From Abelmoschus esculentus (taxonomy: Eukaryota; Streptophyta; Magnoliopsida; Malvales; Malvaceae): a DNA stretch of 64,000 bases. This document shows positions 35,815 to 47,512 of this stretch, in pieces. Location: contig JAUCBN010000062.1 of NCBI GenBank assembly GCA_035048815.1, positions 6,210,001 to 6,274,000 of the forward strand, written 5' to 3'. Under the pieces are notes generated by a model that saw only the letters and a program-made list of their open reading frames with translations, searched no databases and was not told the origin of the DNA. A program made the translations under genes and the position numbers. Positions within the stretch are counted from its first letter, which is position 1, and each line of letters starts with the position of its first letter.

Positions 35815-36140
35815 TACTTTAATTTAAGGATAAAGTTTATAAATGGTAACTAAATTTGATCGATTATTCTATTTTAGCAATTAAATTTTAGTTGTTTTAA
35901 TATTACCATTAAATTTTTAGTTGTGTTTTAATTTGGCCATTGAACCGTTAACAATTATTAAAAAATTGATATTCTAATTAAAATATTGTTATATAATAAC
36001 ACATTTAGTCTTCCATATTTATACATTTAAACAATTTAGTCCTAATTTAAAAGAAATAATAAATTTAACCTTATTATTTTAATTTAACCCTATTTTTAAT
36101 TGGAGATAATTTAAAATTTTATTTTGTTCACTCAAAATTA
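35815..36140 (+). repeat. Dispersed AT-rich repeat, plus-orientation copy
   Basis: This matches, in reverse complement, about 41270-41560 with many differences. Shared landmarks include GATAAAGTTTAT / GGTAAAGTTTATTTAA, AAAGAAATAATAAATTTAA and ATTATTTTAATTTAA. Ends are not defined. Confidence 0.5.
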
Positions 36141-36200
36141 TAACAAATTTTATTTCGTCCCCTTCAAGTCACAACCATACCCAATCCATCCTTACTTTTA

Positions 36201-37359
36201 GGGTGCGTTTGGATCGCGGAATACAACATTCCCAGGGGTAATGCAACATTCCGGAATCTTATTCCCATGTTTGGTTTTCTTTCATTCCCACCAACCCGGA
36301 ATAGATGATTACCAACAGTAGCGTGTTTTTGGGTTTATTCCGGGAATCCTATTCCCTGGCTTTTCTTAGGTATTTGAGAATTCCGGGTATTTAGGACAAA
36401 AATGTCCTTGATAAAATAGAAACATTTCAATCATGTCCTTTCATTTTTAGGTTAATTTATTATTTTTAATTATTAAATAAGGCATAATTACATACAAATA
36501 AATAAATATTGAATAAGATACGAAGTTAAAACATAAAATAATAAATAAATAAATAAATATATAGATATTTTCGAAAAAAATATATATCTACAGATTTTTT
36601 TTTAATAGAATAAATTATATATTTTAAACAAACACAATATAAAATATATAGTTTAACGATTTTTCTTCAAATTTATGAAGTTTGATAAAGTTGATTGATC
36701 CATTAGAATTATTTAATGATATTCCTTCAAATTTATTAAATTCCGTCCGGATAAATTTATACATTCTACCTGGGCAATTCTCACAAATATTGAAGAAAAA
36801 AATATTTATTTCCAAAAATATTGAACCCTTAAAAATATTTCCTAAAGTATTGATGTTTCTACAGTAAAATAAAAGGATTCAAAAGAATCTGACTATGAAC
36901 AGTAAAATAATAAAATAAAAGTGAACAATTTACCGACGATGGTAAACCAACATAATATTTCATAAATTAGTTTACCGACGATGGTAAACCGGCCTAAAAA
37001 TAGGGTTAAAAAATAACTAGTTTAATTTTAAAAATAATCCAGATACAAACTTTAAACAATAAATAATAATAAAAATTAATTTTTAAATGATAATATATTT
37101 TATGAATTCTTATGTAAATGTTTTAACTTTAATATTAAGAATTTAACTTGTTAAAATGAAAAATATATCTTAAGGATAATTTGGTAAAACATATATTTTT
37201 ATTATCTTATATTCCTTCAACCAAACACTGTAATCTTACATTCCTGCCAAACAAACCAAACATGATAATACAACATTCCCAGTAATAGGGTAAGTAATAC
37301 AACATTCCGGTAATATTATTCCCAACAATATTCTTATATTCCGTGAACTAAACGCACCC
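36201..37359. mobile_element. PIF/Harbinger-type non-autonomous element (1159 bp)
   Basis: Ends are GGGTGCGTTTGGATC and, inverted, GGGTGCGTTTAGTTC, flanked by TTA at 36198-36200 and 37360-37362, the target duplication of PIF/Harbinger elements. Both ends repeat ACAACATTCC-type motifs in opposite orientation. No transposase is recognisable, so it is a large MITE or deletion derivative. Confidence 0.8.
36929..36993. repeat. Two copies of a TTTACC-GACGAT-GGTAAA hairpin
   Basis: TTTACCGACGATGGTAAACC occurs twice, about 40 bp apart, inside the Harbinger-like element. Each forms a 6-7-bp stem with loop GACGAT. Confidence 0.7.
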
Positions 37360-37362
37360 TTA

Positions 37363-38664
37363 GGGTATGTAGGTATATCGAACCCATACAAACTTAATAA
37401 GGTTTAAACAATAGGTATAAATTTCTTGATGAACTAGAATATCGATAATAAAATATGTAGATAAACCGGTAAATGAGAGTTAAATATATATATGTATACT
37501 AAAAAAAATTAAACTATTAGAATCTTTGCAAATATTTTTTTATATTCCTATGATTATTTATATATTTACGGTTCGATCATCTTCAAAATACGGGTATAAT
37601 AATTATCATCCTCATTAAGTTTCAATGATAAAACTTCCTCAATACATTATTGTTTATATATTTAATTAGTTAATGAAATATTAATAAAAATTTAAAACTA
37701 GAAGTGAAATTTGTTTGTAATCTCTTTTACGAATCCAATCTGTGTTTTAAAAATTTAAGATTTCTCACCATAAGATATTCGGATGAATCTCTATTGTATC
37801 GAAATCAGGTTCAACTTTTAAATTAATAGTAAAATTTTTCTAACACTATTTTTTTTTTATTTACGAGATGCGAATTCGAAATCTTTAAAGAGCATTGAAC
37901 TACTTTCTGCTCACTTGACCCCAACAATGATTGCTACTTCCCTTTAATTTTTGGCATAATTATTTGATATCCGACTTATTTATTGATTAATATTTAACAT
38001 CAAAGATGAAGCTATGATCGAGAATCGAGAAAGATTAAATTACGTAACTTTAAATGTAAAAGGACTTGTTAAATATTTGAATTCAAAATACGAGGATAAT
38101 CTTAATTTATATAATATTTAAATTTATAAAAACCTAAATTATTATTAGACTAAAAATTGAAGGGGCATTTTAATGGATTGAATTTTAAAATATTTAAAGT
38201 TTTAATTTTTAATATAAATTTTCAAAATTTTGAGGGGACTTAAAATTTTTTAAAAAACAAAAACAAAAAATTAGAGGTTTTATAATGTTTTTTTTTCCCT
38301 CAAATTCTTGGGAGTCAATACCCCTCGCCCTTCTTATACTTTATGCTCGGTCCATGTCGAACGTATTGGTCGATTTGTCTATATTACCAGAGTGATTCTC
38401 CTAACCTAACTTATTTTATTTTATGTTTGTTCATGATTTTTTAGGGATTTTACTTCACTAATCTAAATTTACCAGTTTTGTACATTTGATTTTAGTGGGT
38501 TTATCTCCTTTTAAGATTTTTTGCATACACAAGACTTTAAATTCGAGACTTATTTAAATGATATCAAAATACTTATCACTTGAACCATTACTAAAATTCA
38601 ATTTATAAACATAAATATTGTTAAAGAAACTTAACACCTCATTCGTTGAAAGTAATAATAATTC
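37363..38664. other. AT-rich intergenic stretch
   Basis: No gene, RNA gene or element ends recognised. Confidence 0.45.
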
Positions 38665-38749
38665 AGTGAAAAAATTAATTTTAATGTATTTTAATACATT
38701 ATAATTTATAACTATATAATATAGTTTAATACATTTCAAAAATAGAAAT

Positions 38750-39400
38750 ATAAAATTTATACTATATATAAACTATATTCTATATATGAAATTTATACTA
38801 AATATAAAATGTATTCTATATATGAAATTTATATTATATATGAAATATATTCTATATATAGAATTTATATTGTATATGATATGATATTATATATGAAAAT
38901 ATAAAATGTATACTATGAAAATATAGAATATATATATATATAAATATATAATATATATAAGTATATATGTAAGTATATCTATACTTATATACTATATAGT
39001 ATACATTAATATATGTATATAATATATAAGTATGTATATAATATATATTGTATGCATACTTATATATAAGTATGTATGTATATGTATACATTAATATATG
39101 TATACTTATATACATGTATACATATTATATATATATATATTAATATATGTATACTTATATAAGTATGCATATATACTTGATGTATATATTAATATATGTA
39201 TATAATATACATTAATATATACTATATATATAATATAGTTTAATATATATAATATACTTATATATATTATACTTTATGTATTTATATATTATATATGTAA
39301 TATATAACATACTTATAATATATATAATATATTTTAATATATATATATATAATATACTTAAATATATGTTTTTATATATTTAATTTGTTTACGAATTAAT
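38750..39400. repeat. TATATA-rich core with many short inverted repeats
   Basis: Nearly pure A/T with repeated TATATGAAATTTATA-type units. It is longer and more expanded than the matching part of the copy at 11830-12130. Confidence 0.75.
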
Positions 39401-39756
39401 GTATGTATATTATTAATTTTTTAAGCCCATCACAAATCCACTAAGCCCAAATCACTAAACTAATTTTCTATGATCAAATTGAAACAATTTAAAAATATAT
39501 AATTTGATTTTAATTAAATAAAGATGAAATCAAATAAAAAAATAAAACTTAAAACTTAATTTTTGAGTGATTATATAACCAAATTGAAATAATTATAAAA
39601 TAAGGTGTAGAGTAACGCAATATTCAATTTTTTAGGTGCGACCTATATAAAAATGTGTGGAATTTTTTATCCGACCTAGAGTAGTGTCAAATGAATATCT
39701 AAATCTAATCTCCTTTGTTTATATTTTAATCAAAATTTATTATTTGATTATAAGTT

Positions 39757-39821
<65 letters not shown>

Positions 39822-39822
39822 C
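39757..39822. repeat. (TAA)n microsatellite
   Basis: About 22 TAA/ATA units. The sister copy at about 12592-12611 has only about 7, so this is an expansion in a shared seed. A frame with a long N run comes only from this repeat. Confidence 0.95.
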
Positions 39823-40969
39823 TTCCAAAATTTACTATATATATTAATTCCCTCAAAAATTTTGTTTCTTTTTTCTTTTTTATATAATAATCAAAATTTA
39901 TTTCTAATTACCTCCAAAATTTTGGGTAACTTATATCCCTTCAAAAATTTTACACTAAAAGTAAATAAATCTCAAACTTAAAAAAGAGTGACTTATTTTC
40001 CTCTAAAATTTTGTTTTTTCACTCTTATTTATATAATAATCAAAATTTATTTCTAATTCCCTTCAAGACTTTGGGTAACTTTTATCCTTAAAAAATTTTT
40101 ACACTAAAAAGTAAATTAATCTCAAACTTAAAAAATGAGTGGCTTATTTCTCTCCAAATTTTGGTCTTTTCACTCTTTTTTTTATCAATTGTCTTTTTTT
40201 TTATCAATTATTTTGATTTAATTTAATTGAGTTTAGATTAATTTAATAAAAATTTAAATTTAATTTTATTTTTTTTAATTATGTTTGTAATTTATGTTTT
40301 TATATTTTAATCTAGCTTAATTAATCCTAAGTTCAATAAGCTAATTTAACTTAATTAAATATTAATTTAAAACTATATTTTAATGAAATATTAATTTAGA
40401 ATTATAATTTTTAATCAAATATTATTTTAAAATTATAATTAAAATTAAATAAATTAAAACTAAATAAAATAGTAAATAAATTAATTTAATTAAATATGTA
40501 ATACTAAATTTAAATATTAATGCCTAAATTAATTCTCATTTATAATTCTATTTTTTATGACTAATTATATTTATCAATATTTTTAATTCATCAAATTATA
40601 GATATACTTAATTATATGTCATGTAAATATTAAGTTTTGTTATTATTAGTTCACGTCAATAACAGGTCGGATTCAAAACAAGTTGAGTCATTTATTAGGT
40701 CGGGTTCAAAATAGATCAGGTAATATCAGGTCTTGGGTCGATTCAGTCGGGTAATATCGGTTATCTGCCAGGTCAGACTCGGGTTCGGGTTTGTTTCACT
40801 CGAATGCAGGTTGGGTTTCAAGTCCACAGTAACAGGTTGAAGTCGGGTTCGGGTAAACAACAATCGGATACAGATCGGGTTTGGATCATTACATCCCCAG
40901 ATTAAACCAAGTTTTGACTCGAATAGATTTTAATCGAGTTTTCAGGTCGGGTCAGTTTTTTAAATCCCA

Positions 40970-41269
40970 ACTCATTATACACCGGTTCTTGAAATACTTA
41001 TTTCCAAATGGAAGGTAAAGGGAGTAATTATGGTCTAATTTTTGAAACACCATCAAACTTTTTTTTTTTGAGACGGGTTTGGCAATTCCAAGGAGAAATG
41101 TAAATCTATAAAAGCAGTAATGAAAAAGAATTCGAATATTGAACCAAACCAGAGATAGCAAGTGTAGGAATAAATTATACTCATTTAAACAGCTCTTTGT
41201 GTTATAAATAATCGACTGTGTGTATGGATTGACTATGATCAGGATCGGGAGGGATAAGATAATATTAAT
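40970..41269. other. Unassigned sequence after the hAT fragment
   Basis: No family recognised; a short open frame on the minus strand (40952-41161) overlaps the element end and is probably chance. Confidence 0.35.
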
Positions 41270-41560
41270 TATAATTTAGGGATTAAAATAAAATATTAAA
41301 TTATCTTTAATTAAAAATAAAGTCAAATTAAAATAATGAAGATTAAATTTATTATTTCTTTCGAATCAGGATTAAATTTCTTAAATATAAAAAACTAAAT
41401 ATGCTACCATACAAAATATTTTAACAGCTATATTTAAAAGTTTAATAATACTACTAAAACAATTAAAAGTTTAATTATCAAATTAAATAATTAATCGATA
41501 TTTAGTTATTAAATAAACTTTACCCAATTAAAGTGAACACATGATTCTTACAATAAAAAT
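41270..41560 (-). repeat. Dispersed AT-rich repeat, inverted copy
   Basis: This is the reverse-complement partner of 35815-36140; the two lie about 5.1 kb apart in opposite orientation. Confidence 0.5.
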
Positions 41561-43680
41561 TTAATTTTTTAGTTAAAAAGTAAAAGAAAATCTGATAAAA
41601 TAATATAAAAAATAATTTTTAAATTTTATTCTAAAATAAATTAATAATACTGTTTTTAAAATTTTAAAACAATTATTAATATATTACGATATATAAATAA
41701 TATATTACATTACCGTAGAATTATCCATTATTATATTACGTTATACTCTTTGATTTGGACTCTTACTTTTCTACTTCTTTATTCATTTTTTGGGACACCT
41801 ACATGTGAAAATAAGACAATCTGTGCGCCAATCCACCAAATTTGGAAACCCATTTATCCAAACAAATATTTAAATTAGTGGTATGTTTTTTTATTCTTCT
41901 TCTAATAAAATTTTAATTATGTTGTCAGTTTGTGTCACTCAGTGAAGTTACACTATTTAATAATTGTAAAGATATAAAAATAAAAAAATAGTATGCGAAT
42001 GATCTTTGAAAAATAATGACTATTAATAAAAGAAGCAAAAGATTATTTTTTGGAGCCCCGATAATATCCTCTTGCACATATGTAATTTCGACAGTGAATT
42101 TTTTAAAAACTTGTTTTGTCTTTAAATAGCAATTAAATAAAAATTAAGGATATACGGTGGAAAATCAAAGCTAGTACTTTTAAAAAAAATCACTTTTGGT
42201 ATATTATGTATTTTCTTAGTCCCGTAAATAAAGTTCTTTATTAATTTTTTAAAAATTATTTTTTAAAATTTTGATTATAATTATATTAATTAATTAGATT
42301 TTATAAAATATATATTTGAAATCTGTTCGATTAAAGGTTTTTAAAATATATTTTTTTTATGTTTTTATCAATAATAAATTTTAAAATAATCATTAGTCAA
42401 AGTTCAAAAAGTTTGATCTAAAAAATTCAATAAAAGAGAATATTTATAGGACAGAGAATAATTATTTTCTTTTAATAATCGTTTTTAAATTTATTGATCA
42501 TCATAAAAATATTATAAATGGAATATATTAAAAAAATATTAATTTATTAAAGTTTTCATATAATGATGCAAAGAAAGTAAATTCTTCTATAGAGATTAAC
42601 TACCATCAAATTCTAGAAATTTTCTTGCCTTATATTTAGTCAAAGAAGACGATTTATAAGATATAAAAGGAGTGATAAACGAATCAAACTATCAGAGAAA
42701 TTCATCTGATACACATTTTTAATTACATTAGCTAACATATCAAACGAGTGGAGATTAATCTTATCTGATAAAAGTAAATAAACAATATAGCATGCCATAA
42801 AAATCAAACAATTAATAAAAATTGTATGCTAAAATTGTGAGAAATGTGAGATGAAACGAATTCATAAAAATTAATAAAAAAGTGTCATACAGATCTCAGA
42901 ACAACAAATATAAAAGAATAAATATTTTTATTAAAGTTAAAAAAATATAAAAGAAAAAAAATAATGAATAGCATAAAAAAACAGAAGATTTGGGTTCCTA
43001 GAAAGAAACTTGTTTTCAATGACAGTTGTGTTTGGCATTTGGTTGCAGCCATTGACAACCAATCAAAGGTTTGCTTGCTAACATGTGCAGTGATTTTCAT
43101 CACATAATTGCCTTTGCATGTGTATATGGGATATTGTGGGGTTTCAGTCTTTATTAGGGTTTCAATGGACAGCTTGCAAAGCCAATCTCATCTCCAAAAA
43201 CTAACAATTATGTTAAGGTATTCAATATGTGGTTGAGATGCAAAGGATTTATCATTTTTTTACACGATTTTGATTCCATTAGATATTTTTATATAGAAAA
43301 ATAAATAAACAAATAGAACTACACAACAATTTGCATGGAAAGAAAGAGAAATGAGTGGTTGAGAACTGACCATGAGTGGATCAAAATCATATCATATATG
43401 ATATCTGAGTTGGAAATGAGACACCCGCTTTGAATTTTGCCTTTTCTGCTTGAAAATTGAACGAAATTGGGATGAGATTGAACAAATTTATCACAAAAAA
43501 TCAACAATCGGATTGGGATTGGGAGAGCAAGAATTTATCTGGATGACAAGGCCTTGCTTATGAGGCTTCAAACAGAGTATTGTGATAGCATTTAATTCCT
43601 TTTAAAATAAATAGGAGACGTACACCAATGGATTTCTTATCATTCAAGACTAACAATTAGATGGGTATATAAAAAAAAGT
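41561..43680. other. Intergenic stretch without recognised genes
   Basis: Mostly AT-rich. The part from about 42960 to 43640 is less AT-rich, but neither strand gives a protein family I recognise. Confidence 0.4.
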
Positions 43681-43689
43681 GAATGGAAT

Positions 43690-44130
43690 AAACTCGGGTC
43701 TGGGTTATGGTAATTTCGGTTTAGGTATCGAGTTAGATTGATTGATTTTCAGTTCAATTGATTTTCGGTTTAATTATTATCGGGTAGGGTCAATATCATA
43801 TTAACATATGATCAATCGATTTCAGTCGGATTTTTAGGTTGAGTTAGATTTTTATATCATATATATCACTTTATATAGAATGTATATTTAGTTTTTTAGT
43901 GATTTTTATAACATATGATCAATTGACTTTCAGCCATATATATCCTTCGGTTCGGGTTGCTTTTGGTTCAGGTATAGTCAGTTTGATTAAAAATCAATTT
44001 GGGTTTATTCCGTTAGATTGAAAATCAGTTCGAGTCTATTTTCGATTGAATTAAAGTTTGGATCATTTTGATTCATTTCGATTTATTTCGCGTATCGGAT
44101 CATCTTATTTGAGTTGATTCTAGACCTCAA
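43690..44130. repeat. Degenerate hAT-like subterminal-repeat remnant
   Basis: Many variants of CGGGTC, TCGGTTT and TCGAGT recur, as in the hAT elements of this window, but I found no terminal repeats or target duplication. Confidence 0.35.
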
Positions 44131-44589
44131 TTCGAATAAATAAATTTAGACCTCGAGTCAAAATTACTAGATCTAATGTTAGTTTTTTAAAAATGCACTT
44201 TGGAGAATGAAATTATTTGTGCATGATCAAATCTTGATAAGATTAAGTTATGCACGTATGAAAGGTGTTTTAGGATGTTTGATATGCTTAAAATATGTTG
44301 GTGGGTGTTTGGATGCATGTAACGCTCAATTAAGACAAGTTTAAGTGTTATTTGCAGTAAAAATTGAACTAAATTATGAAATTTTAGGTAAAAGTATCCG
44401 ACAAGTTTCAATATCAAAGACGAGGTATTCACTTCAATTTTACCCATTTTTATAACTTATTGTACGATTAATAATTCAACAATCCAACAATCACATTCGA
44501 TGTTTAATTCATTTATATCATGGATTTAAATTTTTTTTAATACATTAAAAATATCTAACTAATTATTTCATAAAAAAAATATTGCACGA

Positions 44590-44665
44590 GTCCTCTCGTC
44601 CAAGTGGTTAAAGGAACGGTTGTTCTTTCTACAGGTCACTAGTTCGAGCACTAGTGATGCTAACA
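44590..44665 (+). other. tRNA-derived (SINE-like) segment
   Basis: TCGTCCAAGTGGTTAA resembles an RNA polymerase III box A (10 of 11 positions), and AGTTCGAGCAC about 45 bases on contains the GTTCGA of box B flanked by CACTAG/CTAGTG arms. No full tRNA cloverleaf forms, so a SINE head or tRNA relic is likelier than a functional tRNA. Confidence 0.4.
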
Positions 44666-44997
44666 GGGTGATTGAAACATTAATATCAAATGGTAGAGAT
44701 TATATTCTAAAACATATATTACTGTAATCACTATTAGTTAATTTAAAAAAACTCAACTGTTAAATATTATGCACATCAACTGTTAAATATTATGCACATG
44801 ACAAGTTTATTTATATTAATATATTTAATTATCAAATATTAAAATATTAAAAGTAAAAAATATACACGAGTGTGAACTGTGAATTAAAAAAAAATACGTT
44901 CATTGATAAAGTGTTAAGTATATATTTTTAAATAATGACATTCAAATTTATTAATCAACATAAAAAATATTATAAATATAATATATTCTAGATTTCG

Positions 44998-46165
44998 GTT
45001 AAATATTGTAAAATCAAAGTTATTTGTGTTAGGGTTTTTATGGATTAAAAAGGAAAATTTTGAGAGATTGACTGGTTTTAAGGTTGGAGCTTTGCCTGTA
45101 AAATACTTAAATATTTCTTTAATTACAAGGAGGTTGACAACTAAAAATTGTATTCTGCTCATTAAACAGGTGAAAGCTAGGTTAGGACAATGGTCTAGTA
45201 AATTGCTTTGCTATGTTGGACGATTACAGTTATTTTGAAGGGCCAAGATGAGACTGCTGAGGGTTTACGTGTGGGTTGAAAGGTTATTTGCAAACTTAAA
45301 AATGAGGGATGTCTTGGAGTAAAAGATCTCTATACATGGAATAGACTTGTATATTGCAGTTGGTTAAGAGTTTGTTGTCTGATGAGGGGTCCTTGTGGGT
45401 AGTTTGGATCAAAATGTATGTGTTCAAAGAGGTAGATTATTGGACTGTGGACTGTAAACCTCAATTTAGCTGGCTTATGATAAAATTGGTGAAATTGAGG
45501 TCTCTTGTTCGAGCTATAAATCATGTTGCTACTGGTGTGAGGAATATTTGGAATGAGATTAGGGGTAAAGAACCTAAAGTGACATGGCAAAAATTGGTTT
45601 GGTTTGGTCTGCATGTCTCAAAATATTCTTTGATAACTTGGATGACAATATTGGATAGGCTTCGACTTTGAATAGATTAAGTCGTATGAAAATAAATATT
45701 GAGTCCCAATACTTTTTGTGTGGCATTGAAAGTGAGTCTCGAAACCATTTATTTGCAAATTGTTCATTTTCTAGTTAGATTTGGATTGCAGTTATTTCTC
45801 TTTGTGGTCTTCGATGGGGCAAGTTGAGCTGAGATGATAAGGTAAGATGGTTATGCTCAAACTTAAAGGAGAAATCATTAACTGTTTACATTATCAAGAT
45901 TGCATGAAATTCGTATGCATATCATATTTAGGAAGAGAAGAACTATAGAATGTTTAGACATATTCAAAGAGATTGGACTAGTATACTTGATTGTATAAAG
46001 GAAATTGTATGCGTAAAAGTTCAATGTAAAGATGTATACATGGATGATGTAAATAGACATATTTGCGCATCTTGGGGAATTCCCTAATGGATGGGCGTTC
46101 AAGTTCACGTTTTGTGTGTTGTTGCAGTGTTTTAAGCTGCTTTCTTGGATAATAAAACAACACTT
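44998..46165 (+). pseudogene. LINE reverse transcriptase C-terminal fragment with zf-RVT region
   Basis: The first part translates with LTGFKVGALPVKYL, LITRRLTTKN and WSSKLLCYVGRLQL, the conserved end of plant LINE reverse transcriptases (GxLPVRYLGxPL ... W...LS.AGR.QL). Downstream frames give WNEIRGKEPKVTWQKLVWF and CGIESESRNHLFANCSFS, the zinc-binding zf-RVT region (C...C...H..C). Several stops and frameshifts occur. The 5' end lacks the endonuclease and most of the polymerase, consistent with 5' truncation. The 3' end fades into A-rich sequence near 46165. Confidence 0.8.
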
Positions 46166-47512
46166 ATCAAAAAATATAATGTATTGAAAAAAAATAATCC
46201 ATGAAAAATATTATATAAAGGTGCAAAGAAAAACAAACTCTTCCATAGAGATTAATTCAATATCAAAATCCAAAAATCTTCATGAATCTTCTAATCTCTA
46301 GCTAAACAAAATGCTTTACAGGATGAAAAAAGAGTGGTGGGCGAACCAAACCATCAAAACATATCAATCTATTACATAGTTCTGATTATTGAAAAAATGT
46401 GAGAAAATAGTAATTTTAAATCATATTTTGAATGGGTAAAGATGGAGATTCGAATAATGATATTATAGGATCCTATTCTACTCCATGAGACCTGTACAAA
46501 AGTATCTCGTACTCTCAAAATGGTTGAGTGATGAATGAGAAATTGATACTCAAAGTAGATTTAGTTGTGAATTGAATAAGAAAGTGAAAACCACCTATCC
46601 CACATTAATGGGGAAAATGAAGTGGGAATTGTTTATATACACTTATCCACATTGTGGTTATTAAATGACTCGAGTAGACAATATGTCTCGCACGTAGGCT
46701 ATGTTCATGATCTCTTCGGTTGTAGTATCACTATCGAAGATCATTTGTTATTGTATCTGGAAATGGATGACCAACAAACTCGAGTATTATAACAGTGACT
46801 GAAAAATTATCTCAAGAAAACTATATTCGTGTAGGTCTCAACATGTCACTTTCTGTTTGATTTAATTTAATTAAATTAATTTCGTTCTAATAAATTATAA
46901 TTTCTTTATTGAAGTAATATTTATATTTTCGTCTAGGATTAATCTTTTCTATAACTACCTACGAAATCAAATTAGAAAACTAACACCATGAGAATCTGTA
47001 TACGAGTACTAATCAATTATTATGATATACTAAAATCGTGTTAAAAGACAAATGAAACAAACCACAAAAGTCAATGAAAACGTGTCACAAAGGAATAAAA
47101 AACACATACGAACACCAAACGATTATTATGGTATACTAAAATCATGTTAAACGATAAATGAAACAAACCACAAAAGTCAATGAAAACGTGCCACAAAGGA
47201 AGATAAAACACATGTCACAAAAGTAGAGATTTTTATAAAAATTGAGAAACCAAAGCATAAAAGAAAAAAAAATAATGAACACTAATAATCGACGACCTGT
47301 TAAACAAAGAGGAGATAAGAAAAAGCTTGCGATGGATATAGATAAAAATTTAAGTTTTAGAGAAAAAATTAAATTTATAGGGTTATATATATATATATAA
47401 TAAATATTATATTATAATTATTTGTAAAATATTAAAAAAATATTTTAAATGGATTTTTTATTTATCTAAAATTTTGAATTGGTAAAATCTCGATCCTGAT
47501 CCGGATTCGAAA
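46166..47512. other. Intergenic stretch with a 106-bp tandem duplication
   Basis: Apart from the duplication listed separately I see no gene. The less AT-rich 46430-46900 part looks like repeat sequence of unknown type. Confidence 0.4.
47003..47214. repeat. 106-bp tandem duplication
   Basis: Two adjacent units share ATTATTATGRTATACTAAAA and GAAACAAACCACAAAAGTCA at a 106-base offset, with several substitutions. Confidence 0.75.

Larger units (their letters stand above)
38665..40969. mobile_element. 5'-truncated copy of the 2.7-kb hAT family
   Basis: It aligns in the same orientation with about 11790-13803, including the AT-rich core, the CCCTCCAAAATTTT block and the CAGGTCGGGTT subterminal repeats. 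The left terminal inverted repeat and left subterminal zone are missing. The right end is decayed (TTTTAAATCCCAA against TTTTACATCTCTA). No target duplication can be tested. Confidence 0.8.

Noticed and set aside
39657..39887. Gene with a polyasparagine tract
   Set aside because: The tract is the (TAA)n microsatellite in frame, and the rest has no coding character.
44590..44665. Functional tRNA gene
   Set aside because: Acceptor and anticodon stems do not pair into a cloverleaf; only the box A/B-like motifs are present.
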